From: Oceanobacillus oncorhynchi
GTDB lineage: Bacteria > Bacillota > Bacilli > Bacillales > Amphibacillaceae
Length of the DNA stretch: 64,000 bases
NCBI RefSeq assembly: GCF_000821065.1
Contig: NZ_CDGG01000001.1
Location: 1,364,001 to 1,428,000 of the forward strand
Direction: 5' to 3'
A program made the translations under genes and the position numbers. The number at the start of each line of letters is the position of its first letter. Position 1 is the first letter of the stretch. The notes beneath the pieces are model-generated. The model did not search any database and was not told the DNA's origin. It saw only the letters and a list, made by a program, of their open reading frames with translations. Positions 16,492 to 25,592 of this stretch are shown piece by piece.

Positions 16492-17697
16492 GTGCAACAT
16501 CATTTTATCACAGAGTTATTAGGAATTAAAGATACACATGTAGATGTGTGGGATATCAGAGAAGAAGAAAGTTATTTGATTGCGGAATTATTCACGAAAC
16601 AGCGTATGCAGAAATGTCCTTGTTGCGGGAAAAGAACGAAACGGATACACAGTTACCGCTGGCAAAGCATCCAAGGACCAGTGTTAACGACAAAAGAAGT
16701 TCATATATCTCTGCGAAAGAGACGTTATATTTGTATGTCGTGTCACCACACATTTTATGAGCGTCTCCAAATGATCCATCGGTATCAACGGTGTACGGCG
16801 AGTGTGCAAACGGCAGCGATGATGCATGCCGCTGTAAGTTCCTTTCGTACAGCGGCGCTGGTAACGGGAGTAACAGTGAATCGTGTGTTACGGTGGTTTG
16901 ATCAGAAGGAACTGCCCACCAGCAAAGTGTTACCGCGAGTCATTGCGATCGATGAGTTTAAAGGCGACGCAGATGGAGAGAGGTTTCAATTGAATGTGGT
17001 CGATGTGGAGAACCGAAGAATTATCGATATCTTGCCAGATCGAAAAGTGGAGACCATTGAAGCGTACTTAAATTCCTGCGATACAGGTAAAGTGGAAATG
17101 GTAGTAATGGATTTATCTCAAGCGTTTAAACAAGCGATTCGAAAAGCGCTGGGAAACCCATTGATTATCGCTGACCGTTTTCACTTTATGCGTCAGGCCT
17201 ACTGGGCTTTGGATGAGGTCCGCCGTGAAGTTCAAAAGCAATTGCCCAAGAAAGATCGAATTCGAATGAAACGCTCCAAAAAACTTCTGTGGAAATCATG
17301 GACAACCTGTTCGGATGATCAGAAGAAGAAAGTCCAGGAATTATTAAAGATAGATCTCCGTTTAAAGGAAGCCTATGATTTAAAGCATGAACTGGATACG
17401 TGGTTTAAGGAAAGTGATGCGCACAATGCCACAGCGGGATTAGAAGCATGTCTGGAAAAGTTGAATGCATCCAGATTAGAAGGATTTCATCGTGTCGCAC
17501 GTACATTTAAAAGATGGCAACAAGAAATTCTGCATTCTTTTATGTATCCTTTTAATAATGGCTACATAGAAGGCGTTAATAATACGATTAAAGTATTAAA
17601 AAGATTATCTTATGGAATTAAACAGTTTGATCGAATGAGAAAGAAAATTCTATGGCAACAAGAGGTAAAGCTTGTGTTAAAGCAAGCTTATAAATAA
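16492..17697 (+). CDS. ISL3-family transposase (copy 1)
   Basis: DDE transposase of the ISL3 family. The N-terminal zinc ribbon has CPCCGKRT and CMSCHHTF, followed by a helix-turn-helix. Catalytic-core landmarks are VIAIDEFKGD (first Asp), VVMDLSQAFK and IIADRFHFMRQ (second Asp region) and GYIEGVNNTIKVLKR (Glu). The start is taken as GTG at 16492, directly after GGGAGAGGAAAAG. The frame stays open upstream to 16378 but runs through the leader hairpin. Intact, so likely functional. Confidence 0.92.
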   Translation: MQHHFITELLGIKDTHVDVWDIREEESYLIAELFTKQRMQKCPCCGKRTKRIHSYRWQSIQGPVLTTKEVHISLRKRRYICMSCHHTFYERLQMIHRYQRCTASVQTAAMMHAAVSSFRTAALVTGVTVNRVLRWFDQKELPTSKVLPRVIAIDEFKGDADGERFQLNVVDVENRRIIDILPDRKVETIEAYLNSCDTGKVEMVVMDLSQAFKQAIRKALGNPLIIADRFHFMRQAYWALDEVRREVQKQLPKKDRIRMKRSKKLLWKSWTTCSDDQKKKVQELLKIDLRLKEAYDLKHELDTWFKESDAHNATAGLEACLEKLNASRLEGFHRVARTFKRWQQEILHSFMYPFNNGYIEGVNNTIKVLKRLSYGIKQFDRMRKKILWQQEVKLVLKQAYK

Positions 17698-17781
17698 AGA
17701 GGTGGAGGAATGATATTCCACCACCACATTTGACATAGAACCGTTTCTGGTCAGCTTTCTATCTTTCTGAGGAATCTTTGT

Positions 17782-17787
17782 TATAAT
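17782..17787 (+). promoter_or_regulatory. -10 element of the aminotransferase gene
   Basis: TATAAT, about 35 nt before the start codon; no good -35. It lies within the inverted segment, so this gene kept its -10. Confidence 0.45.
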
Positions 17788-17822
17788 AGAAAAATGAAAT
17801 CATGTAAGGAGGCAAACGAAGA

Positions 17823-19010
17823 ATGAGTATTTTTGAAGAGGTACATGACCGTAAGCAAACCAAATCAATGAAATGGGATATGCTTCAAAAAAGATTCCAG
17901 TCGGAAGATGTTATCCCAATGTGGGTAGCAGATATGGACTTTAAAGCCCCGGAAGCTGTGAATCAGGCGCTTATTAAACGTGCAGAGCACGGAATTTACG
18001 GATATACAGTAATCGATGAAGATGTCACATCTTCTATTACAGATTGGGTTAAAAACCGGCACGGATGGGATATCCAAGCGGACTCGCTTAACTACAGTCC
18101 TGGCGTGATCAATACGCTACATATGGCATTGCAGGCATTCACTGAACCCGGCGATAAGATTATGATTCAAACACCTGTGTACACACCCTTTTATAATATT
18201 ATAAAGGTGTTGGACCGTGAGGTTGTAAAGAATCCATTAATTCAACAAGATGACTATTACACCATAGATTTTGAGGATATGGAAAAGAAACTAGCAAGCG
18301 GTGTGAAGGCATTTATTTTATGTTCACCTCATAATCCGGTAGGGCGTGTCTGGACAGAGGAAGAGCTTCGAAAAATGGCAGAGCTGTGTTTACAATATGA
18401 TGCGATGATTTTCTCTGATGAAATTCATGCTGATTTAGTTTTCAAAGGACATAAACATCTGCCAATTGCCAGTTTATCAGAAGAAATTGCTGATAAAACC
18501 ATTACTTGCATGGCTCCCTCTAAAACTTTTAATTTAGCAGGCTTGCAAGCTTCCTATGCCGTGACGCCAAACAAGCAAAACAAACAAAAATTAGAAAAAG
18601 CATTTCTCCGTCAAGGTTTAAATAACTCTTTAAACGGAATGGCTATTACAGCTATGGAAGCAGCCTACCGTCATGGCGGGCCTTGGCTGGAAGAACTGCT
18701 CGAAGTTGTTGAAAGCCATACAGCATATATTAAAGAAATGTTTGCCGCTCATGCACCTGAACTAAAAGTAATCAAGTCGGAAGGAACCTACCTTGTCTGG
18801 GTAGATTGCTCCCAGCTGAATATGGATAAAAAAGAATTAAACCGATTCATGATTGATAAAGGACGAGTCGGCTTAAATCCTGGTCAGGACTATGGAGATG
18901 AAGGGGACGCTTTTATGCGTATTAATGTCGCATGCCCCCGGGCAACCATTGAAGAAGGCGTACAACGAATTATTCATGCAGTCGAGGCATGGAGAGCATC
19001 TACTAATTAA
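17823..19010 (+). CDS. patB: PatB/MalY-type aminotransferase, C-S lyase
   Basis: A 395-residue fold-type I PLP enzyme of the MalY/PatB group. Members are usually cystathionine beta-lyases or aminotransferases. Features: MWVADMDFKAP near the start, LCSPHNPVGRVW, FSDEIHADLVF, and the PLP lysine in APSKTFNLAGLQ. AGGAGG lies 9 nt ahead of the ATG. It sits with sodC in the 2-kb segment between two inverted IS copies. The substrate (cystathionine, cysteine, or LL-DAP/aromatic amino acids) cannot be decided from sequence. Confidence 0.88.
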   Translation: MSIFEEVHDRKQTKSMKWDMLQKRFQSEDVIPMWVADMDFKAPEAVNQALIKRAEHGIYGYTVIDEDVTSSITDWVKNRHGWDIQADSLNYSPGVINTLHMALQAFTEPGDKIMIQTPVYTPFYNIIKVLDREVVKNPLIQQDDYYTIDFEDMEKKLASGVKAFILCSPHNPVGRVWTEEELRKMAELCLQYDAMIFSDEIHADLVFKGHKHLPIASLSEEIADKTITCMAPSKTFNLAGLQASYAVTPNKQNKQKLEKAFLRQGLNNSLNGMAITAMEAAYRHGGPWLEELLEVVESHTAYIKEMFAAHAPELKVIKSEGTYLVWVDCSQLNMDKKELNRFMIDKGRVGLNPGQDYGDEGDAFMRINVACPRATIEEGVQRIIHAVEAWRASTN

Positions 19011-19024
19011 TTAGAAAAGAGTAA

Positions 19025-19056
19025 AAACTGCATTCATCCTTGGGAGAATGCAGTTT
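19025..19056. terminator. bidirectional terminator
   Basis: Stem AAACTGCATTC / GAATGCAGTTT with a 10-nt loop, between convergent patB and sodC. Confidence 0.85.
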
Positions 19057-19111
19057 CTATTATCATGAAATCAGACATTATTATATTTCACAGCCAAATG
19101 CAATTACATCT

Positions 19112-19720
19112 TTAGCCGTTTTCTTCGTTTTTCTGTTTATCATTATTTTCCGTCGGATCAGTCGGTGCGTCCTGCTCTTCCCCGCTTTGAGAATCTCCGC
19201 TGATTACTCCGCAAACGATACGGTCTCCTGAATTACCTGCCGGCTGGCTCATCCCATCATCTACCCCATCATGAATAATTAAAGAAGTTCCGTTATCTGC
19301 CGTCAGGCTATTTTTTCCTTTTTTTAATGTTGCCTCATTAATAATCAGCTCTTCTTGAACAGCCCCGTCCGCATCCGCTTCAATATTCGGGAGATCACCG
19401 ACGTGCGGTCCATCTGTTTGCATCAGACCATGGTCTTTCCCATCCGGGTTAAAATGATTTCCGCTGGAAGAAAAATCAGGCCCCTCACATTTTCCGTATT
19501 CATGAACATGTATTGCATGAAAACCAGGACTTAAACCTTCTACTTCCACATTTACAGAAACACCGCCATCGGTTTCATTTAATCTGGCTGTTCCTACACG
19601 ATCTCCATCCGCATTATACATCTCCAGCGTTTCTGAGTTTTCATGCGGCAGCAAGCATCCTGATAAAAAAAATAACATCATTAGAGAGAGCATCCATAAC
19701 TTTTTATTCCGTCGTCGCAT
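19112..19720 (-). CDS. sodC: Cu/Zn superoxide dismutase, lipoprotein
   Basis: A 202-residue extracytoplasmic superoxide dismutase. Lipobox LSGC (Cys22) implies anchoring to the outer membrane face. All metal ligands are visible: His71 and His73 (HVH), bridging His89, His97, His106 and Asp109 (PHVGDL), and His150 (IIHDG). Cys78 and Cys170 make the usual disulfide, and Arg167 is present. A long acidic, low-complexity C-terminal tail follows. AAAGGAG precedes the ATG, but only 25 bp separate the start from the end of IS copy 2, so its native promoter appears to have been removed. Confidence 0.92.
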   Translation of the reverse strand: MRRRNKKLWMLSLMMLFFLSGCLLPHENSETLEMYNADGDRVGTARLNETDGGVSVNVEVEGLSPGFHAIHVHEYGKCEGPDFSSSGNHFNPDGKDHGLMQTDGPHVGDLPNIEADADGAVQEELIINEATLKKGKNSLTADNGTSLIIHDGVDDGMSQPAGNSGDRIVCGVISGDSQSGEEQDAPTDPTENNDKQKNEENG

Positions 19721-19745
19721 CGATAAGCTCCTTTACCTTTTTTTA

Positions 19746-21125
19746 GGTTCTATGTCAAATGTGGTGGTGGAATATCATTCCTCCACCTCTTTATTTATAA
19801 GCTTGCTTTAACACAAGCTTTACCTCTTGTTGCCATAGAATTTTCTTTCTCATTCGATCAAACTGTTTAATTCCATAAGATAATCTTTTTAATACTTTAA
19901 TCGTATTATTAACGCCTTCTATGTAGCCATTATTAAAAGGATACATAAAAGAATGCAGAATTTCTTGTTGCCATCTTTTAAATGTACGTGCGACACGATG
20001 AAATCCTTCTAATCTGGATGCATTCAACTTTTCCAGACATGCTTCTAATCCCGCTGTGGCATTGTGCGCATCACTTTCCTTAAACCACGTATCCAGTTCA
20101 TGCTTTAAATCATAGGCTTCCTTTAAACGGAGATCTATCTTTAATAATTCCTGGACTTTCTTCTTCTGATCATCCGAACAGGTTGTCCATGATTTCCACA
20201 GAAGTTTTTTGGAGCGTTTCATTCGAATTCGATCTTTCTTGGGCAATTGCTTTTGAACTTCACGGCGGACCTCATCCAAAGCCCAGTAGGCCTGACGCAT
20301 AAAGTGAAAACGGTCAGCGATAATCAATGGGTTTCCCAGCGCTTTTCGAATCGCTTGTTTAAACGCTTGAGATAAATCCATTACTACCATTTCCACTTTA
20401 CCTGTATCGCAGGAATTTAAGTACGCTTCAATGGTCTCCACTTTTCGATCTGGCAAGATATCGATAATTCTTCGGTTCTCCACATCGACCACATTCAATT
20501 GAAACCTCTCTCCATCTGCGTCGCCTTTAAACTCATCGATCGCAATGACTCGCGGTAACACTTTGCTGGTGGGCAGTTCCTTCTGATCAAACCACCGTAA
20601 CACACGATTCACTGTTACTCCCGTTACCAGCGCCGCTGTACGAAAGGAACTTACAGCGGCATGCATCATCGCTGCCGTTTGCACACTCGCCGTACACCGT
20701 TGATACCGATGGATCATTTGGAGACGCTCATAAAATGTGTGGTGACACGACATACAAATATAACGTCTCTTTCGCAGAGATATATGAACTTCTTTTGTCG
20801 TTAACACTGGTCCTTGGATGCTTTGCCAGCGGTAACTGTGTATCCGTTTCGTTCTTTTCCCGCAACAAGGACATTTCTGCATACGCTGTTTCGTGAATAA
20901 TTCCGCAATCAAATAACTTTCTTCTTCTCTGATATCCCACACATCTACATGTGTATCTTTAATTCCTAATAACTCTGTGATAAAATGATGTTGCACTCTT
21001 TTCCTCTCCCATTCCTTTTGTCTCGACAACTCAAGGTTATCAGAGAGAGGAAAAGGAGTGTATTTTTTTGCCTCCGTTCCATCTGGCGATGGAACGGAGG
21101 ACACCACCACATTCAGTATAGAGCC
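19746..21125 (-). mobile_element. ISL3-family insertion sequence, copy 2 (inverted)
   Basis: A 1380-bp copy of the element at 16363-17742, in opposite orientation and encoding an identical transposase. Flanks: TTTTTTTA on the left (complement of copy 1's left flank) and CCAGAAAC on the right (complement of copy 1's right flank). Each 8-bp target duplication is thus split between the two copies. Confidence 0.95.
19791..20996 (-). CDS. ISL3-family transposase (copy 2)
   Basis: Residue-for-residue the same protein as copy 1, in inverted orientation: zinc ribbon CPCCGKRT, DDE core with VIAIDEFKGD and GYIEGVNNTIK. The same GTG start is assumed (20996), with the upstream open frame continuing to 21110. 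Identity of the two copies indicates recent duplication. Confidence 0.92.
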   Translation of the reverse strand: MQHHFITELLGIKDTHVDVWDIREEESYLIAELFTKQRMQKCPCCGKRTKRIHSYRWQSIQGPVLTTKEVHISLRKRRYICMSCHHTFYERLQMIHRYQRCTASVQTAAMMHAAVSSFRTAALVTGVTVNRVLRWFDQKELPTSKVLPRVIAIDEFKGDADGERFQLNVVDVENRRIIDILPDRKVETIEAYLNSCDTGKVEMVVMDLSQAFKQAIRKALGNPLIIADRFHFMRQAYWALDEVRREVQKQLPKKDRIRMKRSKKLLWKSWTTCSDDQKKKVQELLKIDLRLKEAYDLKHELDTWFKESDAHNATAGLEACLEKLNASRLEGFHRVARTFKRWQQEILHSFMYPFNNGYIEGVNNTIKVLKRLSYGIKQFDRMRKKILWQQEVKLVLKQAYK

Positions 21126-21320
21126 CCAGAAACTTGCAGTTATTCATTTTAGGACAAAAAAAAGCAAAGCGTGAATACGCTCTGCCTACAGGGGGAATAC
21201 GAGAAAGCCTTACAATTATAGTAATACCCGCTGTTAATAAAAATAAACCAAAAACTTTTAAAAAAGTTTATTAAATTTATTTTTATTAAAGATTGCTTAT
21301 TTAACGGTGCTCACAAATGC

Positions 21321-21377
21321 AGAAAACCTTTCTTTTATGGATTCTCTCCATAAAAGAAAGGTTTTCTATTTTTTACA
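21321..21377. terminator. long hairpin after pgi
   Basis: A 20-bp stem (21321-21340 with 21348-21367, AGAAAACCTTTC...) directly beyond the pgi stop. The clear T run lies on the + strand side. On the minus strand the U-rich part is within the stem, so termination of pgi is probable but not textbook. Confidence 0.75.
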
Positions 21378-22719
21378 ATCTCTTCTCAAGTTCTTCTTTT
21401 TCTGCTTCAAAACCAGCTTTACCAAGCAGGGCAAACATATTTTTCTTATATGCTTCTACACCAGGCTGATCGAATGGATTAACACCAAGCAGATACCCGC
21501 TGACAGCACATGCTTTTTCAAAGAAGTATACTAAATAGCCGAAAGTATATGCATCCAGTTTTGGAACCTCGATAATCAGGTTTGGAACATCACCATCTGT
21601 ATGTGCTAATAAGGTTCCTTGGAATGCTTTATCGTTAATTTCATGAATACTTTTGCCAGCCAGATAATTTAAGCCATCCAAATCATTTTCTTCTTCTTCT
21701 ACCTTCAAATTCTTCTTAGGCTCATTCACATGAAGGATGGTTTCGAAAATATTTCTTCTTCCTTCTTGGATATATTGTCCAAGGGAGTGTAAGTCTGTAG
21801 AGAAGTTGGCAGATGACGGGTAGATACCTTTTTGATCTTTCCCTTCACTTTCACCAAACAGCTGTTTCCACCATTCAGAAAAATATTGAAGCGCCGGCTC
21901 ATAATTAATGAGCAACTCAGTTACTTTTCCTTTTTGATACAGAATGTTACGCACGGTTGCATATTGATATGCCGGGTTGCGATAGACGTCAGGAACAGCC
22001 AGGTCTTCCATGGCAGTTTGTGCCCCTTTCATCATAGCATCTATATCAATGTTGCTTGCTGCAATCGGTAATAGACCTACTGCAGTTAATACAGAATAAC
22101 GTCCGCCGACATCATCAGGAATAACGAATGTTTCATAACCGTTTTCATCAGCTGTAGTTTTTAATGCGCCGCGTTTGCGGTCGGTTGTTGCATAGATACG
22201 TTTTTTAGCCTCTTCTTGACCATATTTTTCTTCCAGCAGCTTTTTAAAGATACGGAAAGCAATGGCAGGCTCTGTAGTTGTTCCACTTTTAGAAATAACA
22301 TTAATAGAGAAATCTTTATCTTTCAGTATATCTGTCAGTTCACTCATATAAGTAGAGCTTAGGTGGTGGCCAACAAAAATAACTTGAGGTGCTTTTCGCT
22401 CTTCTGAGGAAAGCAGATTTTGGAAGGAGTGGTTGAGCATTTCTAACGCTGCTTTCGCTCCAAGATAAGAACCGCCGATACCGATAACAAGCAGGATATC
22501 AGAGTCATTTTTAATTTTTTCTGCACTTTTCTTGATGCGTGCATATTCTTCCTGATCATAGTTTTTAGGTAGATCCACCCAGCCTAAAAAGTCATTACCT
22601 GCACCAATTTTTTCATGAATCATCTGGTGCGCACGCAATACAAATGGAGACAAGTTTTTAATCTCTTCTTTGCCAAAAAATGAAAGTGCTTTATCATATT
22701 TAAACGTAACATGTGTCAT
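21373..22719 (-). CDS. pgi: glucose-6-phosphate isomerase
   Basis: A 448-residue enzyme interconverting glucose-6-phosphate and fructose-6-phosphate in glycolysis and gluconeogenesis. PGI signatures are [27 protein letters not shown] (SIS-like phosphate site), [17 protein letters not shown] and the C-terminal [14 protein letters not shown]. Length fits the short Gram-positive form. Ribosome site AAGGGGG. Transcribed alone. Confidence 0.97.
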   Translation of the reverse strand: MTHVTFKYDKALSFFGKEEIKNLSPFVLRAHQMIHEKIGAGNDFLGWVDLPKNYDQEEYARIKKSAEKIKNDSDILLVIGIGGSYLGAKAALEMLNHSFQNLLSSEERKAPQVIFVGHHLSSTYMSELTDILKDKDFSINVISKSGTTTEPAIAFRIFKKLLEEKYGQEEAKKRIYATTDRKRGALKTTADENGYETFVIPDDVGGRYSVLTAVGLLPIAASNIDIDAMMKGAQTAMEDLAVPDVYRNPAYQYATVRNILYQKGKVTELLINYEPALQYFSEWWKQLFGESEGKDQKGIYPSSANFSTDLHSLGQYIQEGRRNIFETILHVNEPKKNLKVEEEENDLDGLNYLAGKSIHEINDKAFQGTLLAHTDGDVPNLIIEVPKLDAYTFGYLVYFFEKACAVSGYLLGVNPFDQPGVEAYKKNMFALLGKAGFEAEKEELEKRL

Positions 22720-22939
22720 TTAGATTTCCCCCTTAAAAATTGATTCCATATCTTATTCTACTTTAATCTATTAATGTGATGAAATCAAGGCTAAGGGTCT
22801 GAAAGGGGGGTGCACAAAAGGAAAATAACGTTCTGGAAAAAAGGTTGAAAATAACGGGATGTTCTTAAAAAAGAGGATAATAATAGGCTGTTTAGAAGAG
22901 AAACAAAGTCCGAAGAACAGAGGTAACAGAATATGAAAA

Positions 22940-22969
22940 TCACCCAAGAGCGATAACGCTCTTGGGTGA
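22940..22969 (-). terminator. terminator of yugI
   Basis: A 13-bp perfect stem TCACCCAAGAGCG / CGCTCTTGGGTGA with an ATAA loop and T-rich flank on the minus strand. Confidence 0.9.
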
Positions 22970-22980
22970 CGATTTTTGTC

Positions 22981-23349
22981 TTACTTATTCTGTGTCTGGT
23001 CAATCCAGTCCTGCAATTTGTCCTTCAGAATATTAAAACCGCTTGAGTCATTATTAGAATCATAATTGTTTGCGGTATTCTCTTGTTTCACCGTCTCTTT
23101 TGGTGCTTCCTCGGTAGCGCGGATAGATAAAGAAATTTTTCCTTTTTCTTCATCAATTTGAATGACTTTCACATTAACTGTATCACCGACATTCAAGTGT
23201 TCATTAATATCTTTTACATATCCGTGCATGATTTCAGAAATATGAACTAACCCCTGGGTGTCTCCATCAATTGCAACAAATGCACCATAAGGCTGGATAC
23301 CAGTTACTTTTCCTTCTATTACTTGACCAATTTCTACGTTTGCAGTCAC
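22981..23349 (-). CDS. yugI: S1-domain RNA-binding protein, general stress protein 13 (YugI)
   Basis: A 122-residue protein: one S1/OB domain (residues 5-75, with GKVTGIQPYGAFVAI, GLVHISEI and KGKISLSIRAT), an acidic Asn/Ser-rich linker and a C-terminal helix (GFNILKDKLQDWI). It matches YugI/GSP13, a ribosome-associated RNA-binding protein. The start is GTG at 23349: AGGAG directly abuts the ATG at 23358, but is nine bases from the GTG. Confidence 0.85.
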   Translation of the reverse strand: MTANVEIGQVIEGKVTGIQPYGAFVAIDGDTQGLVHISEIMHGYVKDINEHLNVGDTVNVKVIQIDEEKGKISLSIRATEEAPKETVKQENTANNYDSNNDSSGFNILKDKLQDWIDQTQNK

Positions 23350-23565
23350 ATTAAACATCTCCTATATCTTTTTATACCTTTTATAAGCTATCCAAAGCGG
23401 ATGGAAAAAGAAAAACCAGATTTTGGTGAGGTTTTTATCAATTTTTGCTGAGAATCAGCTGATTAAAACCGTTATCTTTTTCTGCATCTTTTGAACACGT
23501 ACTTTTTCAACAATAAAACAGTATATCACAATCTATAGGAAATGGCTAATCTAACAATTATGCTT

Positions 23566-24570
23566 TCAATGCTGCCGTTTGCTGAGACAGATAAGGGTAT
23601 CTTTTTCTTCAAGTATATATGTTGTCTCCGGATGAAGGATATAGTCTTTTTCACGAATAATGCCAATTACTAGAATCTCTTTTTCCAAGAAAGAAGTGAC
23701 TGCTTCTGTATAGGTTCTTCCTGTTAAAGAAGAAGGTACAGCTCGATGAACAAATTTTTGCTGGGTGAGAAGGTGATAAATATCTTCAAACGGTGTCGAT
23801 TGCACCTCGGGATCCAATTCATGAAAAAACAGGCTGCTCATAAAATCATTTGATCGGATAATCGTTGTTGCTCCTGCACGGGCAGCATTATCAATCTGCT
23901 TCTTGGAGAGAATCTCGGAAACGATAGGGATATCAGGGTTATTTCCGCGAACAGCAATCGTAGTCAGTATAGTATGTGTATCCGATTCATAATCTGATTT
24001 TTGATTATCTGCAGCAATAAAAACACAGGATGCTGCTTTGATATTGGCCATATGCAGGATGGCATCTTCTGTTGCATTGCCTTTAATGTAATGGACTGGC
24101 AATTTGGTGTAAGAGAGGTTATTCAATGTCCGGTCAATGATAACGATTTTCTTATTGTAGTAATATTCGATGATTAAATGGACAAGCTGACGGGTCCGTT
24201 CATTAAAACCGATAAAGACATAATGGTCTGTTCCATGAAAAGCGAGCTTTCCTTCCTGTGATTTTTTTTCACGTTTAATAACGGTCGTAGATAAGGATGC
24301 AATATAGAATGCAATTAACCCCCCGCCGCTTAAAATTAAAAATGCAGCAAGTAATCTCCCGATTAATGTTGCCGGCACATAATCTCCATAGCCGACAGTC
24401 GCCCCGGTGACAAGCGCCCACCAAATACCATCTGTTAATGAAGGGAAGGTTTCCGGTTCAATTAAATAAATAAGGTATCCAAAGAACGGCATCGCGATCA
24501 GTACAAGCAGCAGGAGTTTCAGGATATTGGGTATACGGTAATAAAGCAGTCTGAAAAAACGTACGTTCAT
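23566..24570 (-). CDS. yugO: two-helix potassium channel with RCK domain (YugO)
   Basis: A 334-residue K+ channel: TM1 at about 17-37, pore helix and selectivity filter TVGYGD (58-63), TM2 at about 68-92, then a cytosolic TrkA-N/RCK domain from about 110. The architecture fits MthK-like channels. YugO of B. subtilis releases potassium for electrical signalling in biofilms; a similar role here is inference. Its RCK Rossmann motif is degenerate (FIGFNERTRQL), so ligand binding may differ. Confidence 0.88.
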   Translation of the reverse strand: MNVRFFRLLYYRIPNILKLLLLVLIAMPFFGYLIYLIEPETFPSLTDGIWWALVTGATVGYGDYVPATLIGRLLAAFLILSGGGLIAFYIASLSTTVIKREKKSQEGKLAFHGTDHYVFIGFNERTRQLVHLIIEYYYNKKIVIIDRTLNNLSYTKLPVHYIKGNATEDAILHMANIKAASCVFIAADNQKSDYESDTHTILTTIAVRGNNPDIPIVSEILSKKQIDNAARAGATTIIRSNDFMSSLFFHELDPEVQSTPFEDIYHLLTQQKFVHRAVPSSLTGRTYTEAVTSFLEKEILVIGIIREKDYILHPETTYILEEKDTLICLSKRQH

Positions 24571-24702
24571 CGGGAGCCCTCCAATCTATATTGGTTAGTA
24601 TGTGCAGAGAGCAGGGGTCATTATTCGTTTTCTTTTGCAGCTGCCTTGCATGCCCAGGGGGAGTGTTTTTGTCTGGAGCATTTATGAAAAAGAGGAGAGC
24701 AG

Positions 24703-24822
24703 ATGTCCGCTCCGGGAAGTCGCTTTCCGAAGCAACGCTTCAGTCTCTTCGGAAGAAAACCGCTTCCTGATCAGGTCTACCTGTTGCTTTTCCCGCAGGA
24801 GTAGACAATATCCGCTCCCATC
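24703..24822. repeat. intergenic structured repeat
   Basis: A 120-bp GC-richer block with direct octamers TCCGCTCC near each end (24705-24712 and 24811-24818). It includes CGCTTTCCG, TCTTCGGAAGAAAACCGC and CCCGCAGGAGT. It is non-coding and unlike its AT-rich surroundings. From memory, similar blocks occur dispersed in other Bacillaceae genomes; a single copy is seen here. Confidence 0.5.
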
Positions 24823-24824
24823 TT

Positions 24825-24862
24825 TAAAAAAACATCCATTACACAAGTGAATGGATGCTTTT
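24825..24862 (-). terminator. terminator of the thioredoxin-like gene
   Basis: Stem CATCCATT / AATGGATG with poly-T on the minus strand. Confidence 0.85.
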
Positions 24863-24870
24863 AGAAAATA

Positions 24871-25425
24871 TTATATTGCTTTCAACGTTTCTTTCATACT
24901 TTCATAAACAATGGACCAATTATCTTGGTCGTCCCGATAAGATTTGGAGATAAAACGATGCATTTGTTTTTGTTTTTCCTCAAAGTCATCGGCATCCTTA
25001 GAAGGAAGCTGCGCACGTGCTTCATCTATATAAGCTTGAATTTTAGACGCCCTCGGTCCCCATTTGCCAGCCTCATTTCCTTCTGAATCAATAAAAATGA
25101 TAATCGGAATTGATCTTGCTGTTCCGTTTGTCAAGTATTGATCCATTAATTCAAGATTATCTTCCCGAAGCAAAGCTTTAACAGGCATATTGACAGCCTC
25201 TGAAATTTTAAGAAGAATCGGCATATTTAACATCGCGTCGCCACACCAATCTTCTGTAAGAATAATGGCTCTTAAGTTCTTATTTTTAACTTCTTCAAAA
25301 AAGGCTTCATCAGCTGGTAATGAAAAATTATCATAGATGTATAATAAATCCTCTTTATTTACTTCCATTGCTTCAATGTATTCATCTGGATCAAGTCCTT
25401 TGTCATACCATTCGTTTAATGACAT
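24871..25425 (-). CDS. thioredoxin family protein, monothiol
   Basis: A 184-residue thioredoxin-fold protein. The active-site region is ILTEDWCGDAMLNMP, where the second Cys of WCxxC is replaced (single Cys), and ARSIPIIIFID supplies the cis-Pro loop. Such monothiol Thioredoxin_9-type proteins are common in bacilli and mostly uncharacterised. A C-terminal helical tail of about 50 residues follows the domain. Ribosome site GAGGG. Single gene with its own terminator. Confidence 0.8.
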   Translation of the reverse strand: MSLNEWYDKGLDPDEYIEAMEVNKEDLLYIYDNFSLPADEAFFEEVKNKNLRAIILTEDWCGDAMLNMPILLKISEAVNMPVKALLREDNLELMDQYLTNGTARSIPIIIFIDSEGNEAGKWGPRASKIQAYIDEARAQLPSKDADDFEEKQKQMHRFISKSYRDDQDNWSIVYESMKETLKAI

Positions 25426-25592
25426 CTATATCCCTCATTTCAATTATTTGATATAGTAAGTGTACCTTCTTCTGTAAATTTGGTAAACAGTTGTTACTTA
25501 TTATGGAGAGGTTCTGTAAATCTTCCTCCTTCAAATGAAGCGTGAATGGTAAATCACTTTAGATGGAAGAATAGGTGATAGGAGGCTATAAA

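Larger units (their letters stand above)
16363..17742 (+). mobile_element. ISL3-family insertion sequence, copy 1
   Basis: A 1380-bp IS with imperfect terminal inverted repeats: GGCTCTATACTGAATGTGGT at the left, and the complement of GGTTCTATGTCAAATGTGGT at the right. It carries one ISL3 transposase gene. Left flank is TAAAAAAA and right flank GTTTCTGG, so the copy has no duplication of its own. Both octamers recur at copy 2 in exchanged positions. Copy 2 is inverted and encodes an identical protein. Confidence 0.95.

Noticed and set aside
16363-21125. Composite transposon carrying patB and sodC
   Set aside because: The outer flanks (TAAAAAAA and CCAGAAAC) do not form a shared target duplication. 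Each 8-bp repeat is instead split between inner and outer flanks, which fits inversion and not transposition of the whole unit.
22791-23003. 70-codon minus-strand frame downstream of yugI
   Set aside because: It spans the yugI terminator hairpin and has no translation signal.
24602-24850. 82-codon frame between yugO and the thioredoxin-like gene
   Set aside because: It runs across a structured non-coding repeat and a terminator, with no ribosome site.
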